Source: Candidatus Kuenenia stuttgartensis
Lineage (GTDB): Bacteria; Planctomycetota; Planctomycetia; Planctomycetales; Planctomycetaceae
Direction of reading: 5' to 3'
Length of the DNA: 37,776 nucleotides
Assembly: GCA_945861465.1 (NCBI GenBank)
Contig: CAMAVB010000045.1
Location: forward strand, 1 to 37,776
The stretch's first letter is position 1; each line of letters opens with the position of its first letter. This document shows positions 24,636 to 32,405 of this stretch, piece by piece. The notes beneath the pieces are model-generated. The model searched no databases and had not been told where the DNA came from. It was given only the letters and a program-made list of their open reading frames with translations. The position numbers and the translations under genes are program-made.

Positions 24636-26045
24636 ATGTCGCATGTTTTAATTGTGGATGACGAGCCAGCGATCTGCTGGGCATTTCGCGAATGCCTGAC
24701 GGACGAAGGATTCTCCGTCGATATTGCAGGAACTGCCGAACAGGCGATGACGATGGCGGAACGAAAATCGCCGGACGTCATTGTCATGGATGTGCGTTTG
24801 CCCGGGATTGACGGCTTGCAGGCGATGCAGCATTTTCGCCGGAAATCAAACTCCGTGCCGATCATCATCATGACCGCCTTCGGCAGCCTGAAAACGGCAG
24901 TGAGTGCGATTGACGGCGGAGCTTTTGACTATCTCACAAAGCCCATCGACCTCGAAAATGCAGTTTCTATTGTGCGGCAGGCGACTTCGATTTCGAGGAA
25001 AACTGCTCAACCCGAAATGGCGGCAATCGACGACGAATACATCGTTGGCAGCTCTGCACCGATGCAGGAGGTGTTTCGCAAAATCGCACTGGTTGCCGAA
25101 CGTGCGGTTCCAGTCCTGATCACCGGCGAGAGTGGAACAGGCAAAGACCTGGTCGCCCGAGCAATTCATCAGCACAGCCATCGCAAAGGCGGGTTCGTAC
25201 CGATCTGTATTCCGGCGTTAAGCGAATCCGTTGTCGAGAGTGAATTGTTCGGTCATGTCCGAGGTGCATTCACCGGCGCGGATCAGGATCGGTGCGGATT
25301 GCTGGAACTCGCTGACGGCGGCACGGCGTTCGTTGATGAGATTGGTGATGTCCCGCTCAATCTGCAGGCAAAGCTGTTGCGTGTTCTGGAGTCCGGTGAA
25401 CTCCGACCCGTCGGCGGCAGTGATTGCCGACTCGCATCCTTTCGCCTGATCGCCGCCACGAATCGAATTCTTGAACGGAGAGTTGCGGATGGCGAATTCC
25501 GAAGTGACCTGTTTTTTCGACTCAACGTTTTTCGTATCGAATTGCCGCCACTGCGGGATCGCATGGATGACATTCCAGCATTGGCTGACAGATTCCTGCG
25601 AAACGCTTGCGGAAGTGACACCCAGCGGCTCCAAATCTCTCCGGAAGCCTTAGAGGAACTGCAGTCGCGCAGATGGTACGGCAATGTCCGGGAGTTCCGC
25701 AACGTGCTTGAATCTGCCAGCGTAATCTGCCGGGGTAATACGATTGGTCCGGAACACCTGCCCGGTCCTGTTCCGTCATTGACAAACACAGGTCCGGCAT
25801 CAGCGCAATCCCCAGACGACCGACTCTTCAATGCCGTGCAGGCATGGACTAAAATACAACTGGAAAAACGTGGACCGGCTTGCAGCGATCTCTATGAGAG
25901 GTTTCTGAAGGCCGTTGAGCCTCGACTCATCGACGCAGCGCTGAAACACGTCAACGGACAACGGGGCGAGGCGGCAAAATTACTGGGTATCCACCGCGAA
26001 ACGCTGCGCGAAAAACTCCGACGGCTTGACGAAGAGCGGGCGTAA
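24636..26045 (+). CDS. NtrC/PilR-type sigma-54-dependent response regulator
   Basis: 469 residues from the ATG at 24636 (an in-frame TTG lies at 24630). The receiver domain (1-115) has acidic D8/D9, phospho-acceptor D52 (VMDVRLPG), T80 and K102. The AAA domain has Walker A GESGTGKD (164-171), the sigma-54-contacting GAFTGA loop (210-215), ELADGGTAFVDEIG with Walker B, and RSDLFFRLNVFRI. A C-terminal Fis-type helix-turn-helix (HVNGQRGEAAKLLGIHRETL) binds DNA. All residues needed for sigma-54 activation are present. It forms an operon with the histidine kinase. The nearby DUF1559 promoter is the obvious candidate target, by inference. A perfect 33-bp hairpin follows the gene. Confidence 0.95.
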   Translation: MSHVLIVDDEPAICWAFRECLTDEGFSVDIAGTAEQAMTMAERKSPDVIVMDVRLPGIDGLQAMQHFRRKSNSVPIIIMTAFGSLKTAVSAIDGGAFDYLTKPIDLENAVSIVRQATSISRKTAQPEMAAIDDEYIVGSSAPMQEVFRKIALVAERAVPVLITGESGTGKDLVARAIHQHSHRKGGFVPICIPALSESVVESELFGHVRGAFTGADQDRCGLLELADGGTAFVDEIGDVPLNLQAKLLRVLESGELRPVGGSDCRLASFRLIAATNRILERRVADGEFRSDLFFRLNVFRIELPPLRDRMDDIPALADRFLRNACGSDTQRLQISPEALEELQSRRWYGNVREFRNVLESASVICRGNTIGPEHLPGPVPSLTNTGPASAQSPDDRLFNAVQAWTKIQLEKRGPACSDLYERFLKAVEPRLIDAALKHVNGQRGEAAKLLGIHRETLREKLRRLDEERA

Positions 26046-26073
26046 ACCCTATGGCTGACGAGTCTGTGAATTC

Positions 26074-26150
26074 GTAGGGTGGGACAAGCGGAGCGCCGGC
26101 CCACCAGATCGGACAAATGGTGGGCCGGCGCTCCGCTTGTCCCACCCTAC
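26074..26150. terminator. Perfect 33-bp palindrome between convergent regulator and AAA genes
   Basis: Arms 26074-26106 and 26118-26150 are exact reverse complements with an 11-nt loop (arm starts GTAGGGTGGGACAAGCGGAG). It lies between two genes that converge, about 28 bp past one stop and 26 bp past the other, and could end both transcripts. The same kind of GGTGGGCCGGCGCTCC word is a common dispersed sequence in several bacterial groups. Confidence 0.65.
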
Positions 26151-26163
26151 ATACAGTCGTTGT

Positions 26164-26178
26164 CTCGATAAAGCACTA
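26164..26178 (-). repeat. Element E4 end containing the AAA ATPase stop codon
   Basis: The minus strand reads ATG TAG TGC TTTATCGAG. TAGTGCT and the following TCGAG partly match the E-family end TAGTGCTCTGTCAA. The TAG (26176-26178) is the stop of the AAA gene. A weakly similar sequence (CTATGGCTGACGAG) lies at 26049 on the other side of the palindrome. This is the most divergent member of the family. Confidence 0.45.
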
Positions 26179-27957
26179 CATCCTATCAACCATCGCACGC
26201 ATCTGAGTGAATTGCTGCTGCAGGGTCGCGCGACCGTTGCTGGCCTCAAGACGTGTACGCCATTCCGGGGTGAGGAAATCAAGTTGCGTGCATTCAAGGA
26301 CTGCGGCAGCTTCCTGCATGTCCTTTTCAATTCCCTGCGCCGAAGGGATGAAGTCGGCAAGCGCCTTGACGATGTCGTCCTGCGTCACGTCCTTTCGATC
26401 GGCGACAAGGGCAAAACGTCGCGCAGTGAGCACGACGCTTTCAATGTCGGCTCCGCTGAGTGTCTGATGGCGTTCGCTGAGCGTCAGCGTACTGGCATCG
26501 AGCTGGATTCCATTCTTGCGTCCCATGACGCCGAACATCGTGCGAATCTCTGCTTCACTGTGCGGATAAAACAGAGGGATATGCACTTCCGCTCGTCCCT
26601 GACGTTTCAAGTCGATCGGCAGCAGATCCGGGCGGCAGGTGAGCAGCATCCAGATGATTCGACCTCGATACCGTGTGTCGCCCATTTGCTGCGCGATCAT
26701 CGAAAAGATTCTTCCACTGGTCCCGGAATCGCCATCCTGATTTCGATCGCCCAGTGACGCATCCGCTTCGTCGATCATCACGACGACCGGCCCCAGACTG
26801 CGCAGCACTGTGAGAACACGTTGCAGATTGCCTTCGGATTCGCCGACGAACTTTGATCGGAAGTTCCTGAGCTTGACGCAGGGGATACCAATCGAACCAG
26901 CGTAGCATTCAGCCAGAAATGACTTGCCCGTGCCGACCGGACCACAGATCAGATAGCCCATCGGGGCCGCTTCCTGATGACCGTTCGTGATCAGGCTCGC
27001 GTCATCTCGCAGACGTTTCACAGCCGCTTCCTGGCCGACGACCAGATCCAGTTTGTGTTTCGGTTCGACAAATTCCAGATAGCCGCCGCATTGGCGTTCA
27101 ATGGCGCTCTTCTTCAGCTCCTGAAACTGCCGTACCGTGACCCCGCCGGAGCGGGATGCCAGTGAGATCAGGTGATCAAGACTCAGCAAACTCAACCCGT
27201 TCGACGAGGACGTCAGCTGAGCGGCATTCATCACGTCTGCCGCCGGAGTTCCTTTGGTGGAGTTCGTGCGAAATCGTTCCGCGATAAAACTCGCGCGGGC
27301 CGCAGCATCCGGCATGGGGATTTCGACGGTGGCCACGAACGGGCTGGACGTCAGGCGTTCGTTGAGTTCGGACAGGCTTTCACTGACGACACAAAACGCC
27401 ATGTTGACCCGGCGAATCCACGGATTTCGTGCCCAGTCGAGAAACCGCACGACTCGTGAAGCGACGCGACCGGCGATTTGAGCTGCGTCACCGGGAGGCA
27501 CAAGGTACTGACCAAAATCAAACACCACCGCCATGCGTCGGCGCTTTTTCGGGTCGTCTTCGATCAGCGTGCGTTCGATCATCTGGTCAAGCGTCAGCAG
27601 GATATCATCCGGATCGCGCGACCAGTTTCGATACGGACCGAACAGGTCGGTCAGTTCCTTCATCATTTTCGTGTGGCGATCCGGACTGCTTCCCGCCAGT
27701 GCCTGCAGACCCTGGCTCAGATTGTGCTCAAGCACCAGATCCCATTTGGCAAACAGATGTTCGCCGAGGAATTCGGACAGGCTCAGGAATTCCGTGCCTC
27801 CGTCTTTCGGAACCGGAATCAGGTCATGCACATTGCCGTGAACGACAAAGAAACATGCCGTCCCGGAAAAATACTTCTGCGCCAGATCATTGGCCCATGC
27901 CGGGAACCACGCAGGAAGATCTATCGTCGGTGCAGCAACCTCAGGCGTATTGGCCAT
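26176..27957 (-). CDS. Two-module AAA ATPase with degenerate first module, partner of PspA
   Basis: 593 residues, soluble. The C-terminal module is a classical AAA domain: Walker A GPVGTGKS (339-346), pore-loop region around KFVGESEG, Walker B VVVMIDEAD (391-399), sensor TCRPDLLPIDLKRQGR and a helical lid (SGADIESVVLTARRFAL). The N-terminal half (about 30-235) also looks AAA-like (FFVVHGNVHDLI, MAVVFDFGQYLVPP, FCVVSESLSELNERL, VEIPMPDAAARASFI) but lacks a Walker A, so it is probably a dead module. Such ATPases remodel or disassemble protein polymers. The PspA gene ends 2 nt before this start, so the pair is a tight operon; a Vps4-like role on PspA filaments is inferred. The TAG stop lies in element E4. 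Confidence 0.88.
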   Translation of the reverse strand: MANTPEVAAPTIDLPAWFPAWANDLAQKYFSGTACFFVVHGNVHDLIPVPKDGGTEFLSLSEFLGEHLFAKWDLVLEHNLSQGLQALAGSSPDRHTKMMKELTDLFGPYRNWSRDPDDILLTLDQMIERTLIEDDPKKRRRMAVVFDFGQYLVPPGDAAQIAGRVASRVVRFLDWARNPWIRRVNMAFCVVSESLSELNERLTSSPFVATVEIPMPDAAARASFIAERFRTNSTKGTPAADVMNAAQLTSSSNGLSLLSLDHLISLASRSGGVTVRQFQELKKSAIERQCGGYLEFVEPKHKLDLVVGQEAAVKRLRDDASLITNGHQEAAPMGYLICGPVGTGKSFLAECYAGSIGIPCVKLRNFRSKFVGESEGNLQRVLTVLRSLGPVVVMIDEADASLGDRNQDGDSGTSGRIFSMIAQQMGDTRYRGRIIWMLLTCRPDLLPIDLKRQGRAEVHIPLFYPHSEAEIRTMFGVMGRKNGIQLDASTLTLSERHQTLSGADIESVVLTARRFALVADRKDVTQDDIVKALADFIPSAQGIEKDMQEAAAVLECTQLDFLTPEWRTRLEASNGRATLQQQFTQMRAMVDRM

Positions 27958-27959
27958 GT

Positions 27960-28706
27960 TCAGTTCGTTTCCTTCGTCGTCTGAGGACCGAGCTGCTTTT
28001 CTTCCTGCGCGACTTTCGCTGTTCCCGGAGTCAGATAACCCATCTCAGCCTCGAACTGTTTGAGTGCGTCTTCAGCCATCACACCTTCGGCCGCTGTTTC
28101 GCGCAGAATGTCGTCAACACCTTGCTCCGACAGATCCGCTGCGACTCGTACTTTTGCGCGGTTCTTATTGATCTGATCCTGCAGAACCTGTTCGATCTGC
28201 CCCATATCTGTGGTGATGTCGAAGTTCAGCGACCCCGTGAGTTCGGCCATTTCCGCTTCGGCGCGACTCATCTTGAGTTCCGCGTCGTACATGTGCATCT
28301 TGTCCTTGATCTCTCCCACCTTCTTTGTGGCGTTCTTGATCTTCATGACGTTGTTTTCATACGACGTTTCATGCATCTGCATCTGAGCAACCTTGTCAGC
28401 CAGACTTTCCTTCGCCTTCTGCAGGTCCAGTGCAAACTTTGCTGCGGTCGCGCGATCACCTGCCTGCAGGTAGGCCTTGACACGGCTTTCCAGTTGAGCA
28501 ACACGGGATTTTTCGGCATTGGCCTGCTGTGAAACTTTTTCCACTAGTGCGCGGTACTGTGCGAGGCCTTCCTTCCCGCCCTTCAACTGCTCGACGGCCT
28601 GGTCGTATTCGTACTGCATCTGCGCGATCGGATCGGCTGTCCAGAAAAAATTTGCCAGCTTGTTCATCTGAGCCTTAAAACTGCCCCAGAGCTTTCCAAT
28701 GATCAT
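27960..28706 (-). CDS. pspA: PspA/IM30 (Vipp1) family ESCRT-III-like membrane-stress protein
   Basis: 248 residues from the ATG at 28706 (AGGA upstream); the frame is open to 28802, but that extension is not family-like. The N-terminal amphipathic helix (MIIGKLWGSFKAQMNKLANF), then an almost continuous coiled coil (EYDQAVEQLKGGKEGLAQYR, KVSQQANAEKSRVAQLESRV, LDLQKAKESLADKVAQMQM) and the late MSRAEAEMAELTGSL helix match PspA/IM30. Such proteins form helical rods or rings that bind and stabilise membranes under stress. The C-terminal tail is rich in acidic and glutamine residues. It is joined to the AAA ATPase by a 2-nt gap. No pspBC or pspF is present here. Confidence 0.92.
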   Translation of the reverse strand: MIIGKLWGSFKAQMNKLANFFWTADPIAQMQYEYDQAVEQLKGGKEGLAQYRALVEKVSQQANAEKSRVAQLESRVKAYLQAGDRATAAKFALDLQKAKESLADKVAQMQMHETSYENNVMKIKNATKKVGEIKDKMHMYDAELKMSRAEAEMAELTGSLNFDITTDMGQIEQVLQDQINKNRAKVRVAADLSEQGVDDILRETAAEGVMAEDALKQFEAEMGYLTPGTAKVAQEEKQLGPQTTKETN

Positions 28707-28866
28707 GTTGCTGTCCTGTCGTGCCGTGCAATGTGTTTTGAAATGAACGATGAGCGCAAGAACGCCGGGCCTATTGTCACGGATCAAACTGCATTCCAAC
28801 AATCCGTCAGGCCCGGAAAATCGGATTTTTCTTCAGGCTGTGGGTTTTTCCGGCGCTTCAGACTTT

Positions 28867-29101
28867 GCTCAGCAAACGCTGAGAGTGTTGCTATTCTGAG
28901 AAGATTTGGCCTGACCAGCAAGCGAGCACTTGGTTGAGTTCAAAGTGGCCATCACTCTCTGAGTGATGAATTGCGATTAAGGCGGATCAACCGGGACGTG
29001 ACTGCGTCTGTGACGATTGTCTGAACCGGGCAAATGAATCGCATCGCGTCACTCGGAGAGTGACGTATACTTTGGGTTGCGGGCGAAGCCCGCGTCAAGA
29101 T
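28867..29101 (-). repeat. Dispersed intergenic repeat B, copy 2 (inverted relative to copy 1)
   Basis: Read on the minus strand it follows B1 (6340-6584) from ATCTTGACGCGGGCTTCGCC through both CACTC/GAGTG palindromes to GTTTGCTGAGC, with scattered substitutions and a few indels. It lies in the 419-bp gap (28707-29125) between the unknown protein gene and pspA, about 24 nt past the stop of the former. Its far end also forms a CTCAGC-aaac-GCTGAG hairpin (28868-28883). No gene is seen in this gap. Confidence 0.85.
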
Positions 29102-29125
29102 TCCTGTACCTTGGACATTCGATCG

Positions 29126-30238
29126 TCAGGAACGACGATCCAGCATATCAACGACGGAAGCCATCCAGGACCGAAGCAGAGCTGTCCCGAGGGCACCTCT
29201 GAGGAACAGGCCGGACTCGTCTGCTTTAAGCACGAAGCTGAACTTCTTTGAGCCACTCAATTGCAGCGCCCGGAATGTGAGGCCCGGGTTACTCTCTGGT
29301 TGATCGGGGCCGGACCCAAACACAGTGTATACTCGAATCAGGTATTCCATTGCATCGCAGCAGATTGGCGAGATGGCGGTCAGTCCGGCAGCATACGATT
29401 CTCGGAGTGCCGCACCAGCTGCCTTCCAATCGTCGGGAAGATGCACAGCGACGTGCAGTGTTGCAGCAGCGGCCTCGTCATCGTGCTGCTGAAGCTCCGA
29501 CCCGGCTGCGGCACTCAGGACATCCCACCCAAGCTGCCGGAAGCCCATCGGGATGCGATCCGGGTAACATGACAGCTGACCGTTGAGTTCTGCATCATTC
29601 TGGCCCCGAACCACAGCTGTTGAGGGCAGATTCATTTCCCAGAGAACTTCCGAATTGCTGGTGAACATGAAGCCATCGTGATATCGATCGTAACTCGACA
29701 GTGTAAATGAGTTATCGCGAAACCGGTGTCCGTTTTCTGCGACGATGCTATCGGAAACGTCGGTCGATGAACTTGAGGCGCCGAAAGGCCCAATCATGAC
29801 GCTGGTCTGGTATCCCTCAGGAATGTCCACATCCCCTGATTCCGAGGCTGGGGCTGGTGCCTCCGTTTTTGATGACGAGACCTGCTTCACAGGGATTCCA
29901 CTCTCATCGTCCGAAACTGTGACCTCAACCGGTTCATCCTTGATTTCAGCGCGTACGACCGTTGTGTGGACGAACTTGTACTTGTCAACTGAACCATCAA
30001 GAACTGCCAACTCGCCAAGTTGCGCCTTCTTCGCCCGGACAAGTTTTTCAAATTCATCCTGACCGGCAACTTCAGAATACTGAATCGGCTCAACCGCAGG
30101 AATCAGGCCGCGACGCAGATAGACCAGGAAGCCAGAGGCCGGTGTCTCGACAGTGGAAGTGGGGACTACTTTGCCCGCCTTTTCGATCGCGTCTGTGAGC
30201 TTTGAACCAATCTGCAGGTTCTGGTTGAGATCGCGCAC
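29126..30238 (-). CDS. Uncharacterised 370-residue protein upstream of pspA
   Basis: No family is recognised. It is a soluble, acidic protein with no signal peptide or membrane helix. The first 110 residues include SGFLVYLRRGLIPAVEP and KYKFVHTTVVRAEIKDEPV; a Ser/Ala/Pro-rich acidic linker (about 120-155) separates them from a C-terminal region with WEMNLPSTAVVRGQND, CYPDRIPMGFRQLGWDVL and LYLR-like amphipathic stretches (SGLFLRGALGTALL). The start used is GTG at 30238, the first possible one: the frame is open upstream to 30410, but without ATG, GTG or TTG. A competing ATG (30302) is in another frame. It is on the same strand as pspA and the AAA gene, separated by repeat B2, so a shared role is possible but unproven. 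Confidence 0.7.
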   Translation of the reverse strand: MRDLNQNLQIGSKLTDAIEKAGKVVPTSTVETPASGFLVYLRRGLIPAVEPIQYSEVAGQDEFEKLVRAKKAQLGELAVLDGSVDKYKFVHTTVVRAEIKDEPVEVTVSDDESGIPVKQVSSSKTEAPAPASESGDVDIPEGYQTSVMIGPFGASSSSTDVSDSIVAENGHRFRDNSFTLSSYDRYHDGFMFTSNSEVLWEMNLPSTAVVRGQNDAELNGQLSCYPDRIPMGFRQLGWDVLSAAAGSELQQHDDEAAAATLHVAVHLPDDWKAAGAALRESYAAGLTAISPICCDAMEYLIRVYTVFGSGPDQPESNPGLTFRALQLSGSKKFSFVLKADESGLFLRGALGTALLRSWMASVVDMLDRRS

Positions 30239-30313
30239 ACGTGTGTGATAGGAAATGCGAGTCGGCGGAGCGACATCGCCTACAATCGATGCACTCTGGC
30301 ATTTCGAATGTAG

Positions 30314-30335
30314 CTCAGTCGCTCCGACGACTGAG
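30314..30335. repeat. Short palindrome CTCAGTCG/CGACTGAG
   Basis: Two 8-bp arms with a 6-nt loop, in the 245-bp gap (30239-30483) between the unknown gene and the CHRD gene. It lies about 75 bp upstream of the GTG start. It may be a relic of a dispersed palindrome or a small hairpin in the leader. Function unknown. Confidence 0.5.
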
Positions 30336-30370
30336 ATTTTCTGGTGACAGCGTCGATATTGCGATGTCGC

Positions 30371-30406
30371 TTCAAGGAGCCTGTCAGGAGTGACAGGCTC
30401 CTTGAA
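30371..30406. terminator. Perfect 16-bp hairpin downstream of the CHRD gene
   Basis: TTCAAGGAGCCTGTCA (30371-30386), loop GGAG, and its exact reverse complement (30391-30406). On the minus strand it lies 77 bp after the CHRD stop and before the next gene. It is compact and very stable, the most terminator-like hairpin in the window, but it is not followed by a T-tract. Confidence 0.55.
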
Positions 30407-30483
30407 CTACAGTCCGTCTGCGCGAAGAATCCCTGCGACACGATTAATCAGCGGAAGGCAAAATGATGCACCGTTCGGTTCCT

Positions 30484-31095
30484 TCAACGGGATGCCATTC
30501 GTTTGCGTTTTACGAAGCGTCTCCCGAGCAACACGCAACCTGCTCCAATGGCCAGCGACGCAAGGCTGGTTGGCTCTGGAACCGCGTGCAGAAAGCCACG
30601 AATCTCGCCGCCGGTAAAGGCGCTCGTATGGATGTTGAAGTAGGCCGTCCCTGCCAGCAAACTGGAAAGCAAGGCCGCCTCAGCGGTCGTGGGCGTTCCA
30701 CCGTTAGCGGTAATAAACCCGGCACGATAAGAGCTGGCCATGGTCATGTCGAATGTGGTATCCATCGAGCCAAACGTCACACTCAGAGGGAAACCGAGGA
30801 ACGACGGTGTCTGTGTGGCGACGCCCGCTGTCCCGACACCCGGCACCGTCGTGGCAGCGTGGATATGAGACGCTGTTGTCAGGCCAGTCAAACCCATAAA
30901 GCTTGCCTCAACCCGCATGGTATGAAGCCCGGTATTAAAAGTCACTTGCGCAAACCCCGTCCCCAGAGAAGCGTTCGGCGGCGACTCATTCGGACCGCTA
31001 AGATTTGCGGTGAACACCATAATGCCTGCCTGGGATATTTGCGAACCAATCCCCAAACCGATTCCCAGAGCTAAAAGTACAATGCATTGCTTCAT
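30484..31095 (-). CDS. CHRD-domain protein with PEP-CTERM sorting signal
   Basis: 203 residues. A signal peptide (MKQCIVLLALGIGLGIGSQI...) is followed by a CHRD domain: TANLSGPNESPPNASLGTGF, ASHIHAATTVPGVGTAGV and TAYFNIHTSAFTGGEIRGFL are its conserved strands. The C-terminus has VPEPTSLASLAIGAGCVLLG and a basic tail RRFVKRKR, a PEP-CTERM signal that an exosortase (not in this window) would cleave, leaving the protein at the cell surface or in the matrix. The CHRD fold is proposed to bind or act on extracellular ligands; its activity is unknown. An AAGGGG precedes the ATG. It is a single-gene unit with a hairpin downstream. Confidence 0.92.
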   Translation of the reverse strand: MKQCIVLLALGIGLGIGSQISQAGIMVFTANLSGPNESPPNASLGTGFAQVTFNTGLHTMRVEASFMGLTGLTTASHIHAATTVPGVGTAGVATQTPSFLGFPLSVTFGSMDTTFDMTMASSYRAGFITANGGTPTTAEAALLSSLLAGTAYFNIHTSAFTGGEIRGFLHAVPEPTSLASLAIGAGCVLLGRRFVKRKRMASR

Positions 31096-31639
31096 GATGT
31101 TTTCCCCTTAAATAACAAGGATCAGACCACAAACACGTCAGGAGAATAATCGGGCCAACGCAGGTATGCAAGCGATGGTCAGTTGTTGTCAATCGCATAA
31201 ACCACTCATGCATTGCCGCGCGGGATGGAAATCTTCTCTGCAAAGAATGAAAATCTGGTTTTCATGAGAAGATTCCTGCTGCTAATGGCGTTGTGGGCAA
31301 AGCCCGCGCCAAGATCAAAGTCCGCGAGCGAAGACTGTTGCAGGGTCAGGAGAACGGCTCCAAAAGGGCAGAGCGGCGCGAAACAGCGTGCGCAACTGTC
31401 AACGGAATGGCGAATCGGGAAGAACTTTCAGAAATTCTGATGGGTTTCAGTCTCGGTTTACGAGTGTCGGTTTAGAGACAAAGCACATGAACTGGTCGCT
31501 GGATTCAGCCTGGATTGATATCATATGATTGCGATAACTTTTTCCTTTCCAACCGCAGCGAATTTTGCTCGCATTTTTTCGAACGTTGTTGTTCGGGATT
31601 TCGGATTTCGAAATTCGGATTTGCGGCTTCGCCGCGCCA
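31096..31639. other. 544-bp gap without a recognisable gene
   Basis: Together with D2 this separates the divergent CHRD and sigma-factor genes. It contains a decayed copy of the GC-rich B-end word (GTTGTGGGCAAAGCCCGCGC, near 31290), a small ATGAAAA/TTTTCAT hairpin (31247-31265) and a GCGGCTTCGCCGC hairpin next to D2. Open frames here are short, overlapping on both strands and unlike any family I recognise. Promoters for both neighbours should lie here, but none is clear. Confidence 0.5.
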
Positions 31640-31740
31640 AGGACCGGCGCAGAAATAACTGTCGTATTCAGGACGTGGGACACGTTTATAACGTGCCCGG
31701 CACGATGGAATCGTGCCCCACTTATTTCTGTCTCTGTCCT
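31640..31740 (+). repeat. Element D2: second copy of the 101-bp palindromic element
   Basis: Starts AGGACCGGCGCAGAAATAA and ends with TTATTTCTGTCTCTGTCCT, matching the reverse complement of D1 along its full 101 bp. The right half of the core (GGCACGATGGAATCGTGCC) is intact; the left half has drifted (GTGGGACACGTTTATAACG), so the long palindrome is broken. It lies about 41 bp upstream of the sigma-factor ATG, oriented to its gene as D1 is to the S9 peptidase gene. Confidence 0.78.
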
Positions 31741-31781
31741 CAGTATGGCTCTTTGCCACGTTCCGGTATCGGAAAGCCACA

Positions 31782-32405
31782 ATGTCGGACGAGCAGAATG
31801 AGCATTCAGTGACGGATTGGATTGCCGCATTGAAGCAGGACCATTCGATGGCAGGCCAGCGATTGTGGGAACAGTATGTCGAGAAGCTCGCGCGGCTGGC
31901 TCGTAAGAAACTTGGCGACCTGCCGAGGCGGGCGGTCGATGAAGATGATGTGGTCGCAGAAGTGTTTGCTGACTTTTTGCAGGGAGTCCAGGAACAACGG
32001 TTCGAACGGCTCCACGATCGGAACGACCTGTGGCAGGTTCTTGCCATGTTGACGGAACGAAAGGCCATCGACCTGATCCGCCGGGAGACGAGTGCTAAGC
32101 GAGGTGGCGGCCATATCGTCGGCGAATCGGCCTTTGAGAACCCGTCGGCAGGATCCTCCGCTGCCCCCGGCATTTGCCAGGTGCCTGGATTTGAACCCGA
32201 CCCGGCGTTCGCGGCCGAACTGACAGATCTGCTCGGACACCTCCTGCGTTTGTTAGACAACGACATGCTGCGTGCCCTTGCCCGGGACAATCTGGCTGGC
32301 TACACGCAGGAAGAAATGGCAGTCAGAAATGGCATCGCGCTGGCCACAGTTCAGCGCAAATTGAGACTGATTCGTGAAAGATGGAATCTTGAGGTGACTG
32401 TATGA
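31782..32405 (+). CDS. ECF-type RNA polymerase sigma factor linked to a kinase
   Basis: 207 residues from the ATG at 31782 (MSDEQNEHSV); the in-frame ATG at 31713 would overlap element D2 and is unlikely. Region 2 is visible in RLWEQYVEKLARLARKKLGD, DEDDVVAEVFADFLQG and DLWQVLAMLTERKAIDLIRR. A Gly/Ser/Pro-rich linker leads to region 4: LDNDMLRALARDNLAGYTQE followed by EEMAVRNGIALATVQRKLRL. No anti-sigma factor gene is adjacent. The stop overlaps the next start (ATGA, 32402-32405), coupling it to a large kinase. Planctomycete ECF sigma factors of this type are typically encoded with serine/threonine kinases and are thought to be controlled by phosphorylation. Confidence 0.9.
   Translation: MSDEQNEHSVTDWIAALKQDHSMAGQRLWEQYVEKLARLARKKLGDLPRRAVDEDDVVAEVFADFLQGVQEQRFERLHDRNDLWQVLAMLTERKAIDLIRRETSAKRGGGHIVGESAFENPSAGSSAAPGICQVPGFEPDPAFAAELTDLLGHLLRLLDNDMLRALARDNLAGYTQEEMAVRNGIALATVQRKLRLIRERWNLEVTV

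Noticed and set aside
27429-28532. 367-residue plus-strand open frame
   Set aside because: It is antisense to the AAA and pspA genes.
28707-28802. N-terminal extension of PspA from 28802
   Set aside because: PspA proteins begin at the amphipathic helix, here at 28706, with AGGA upstream.
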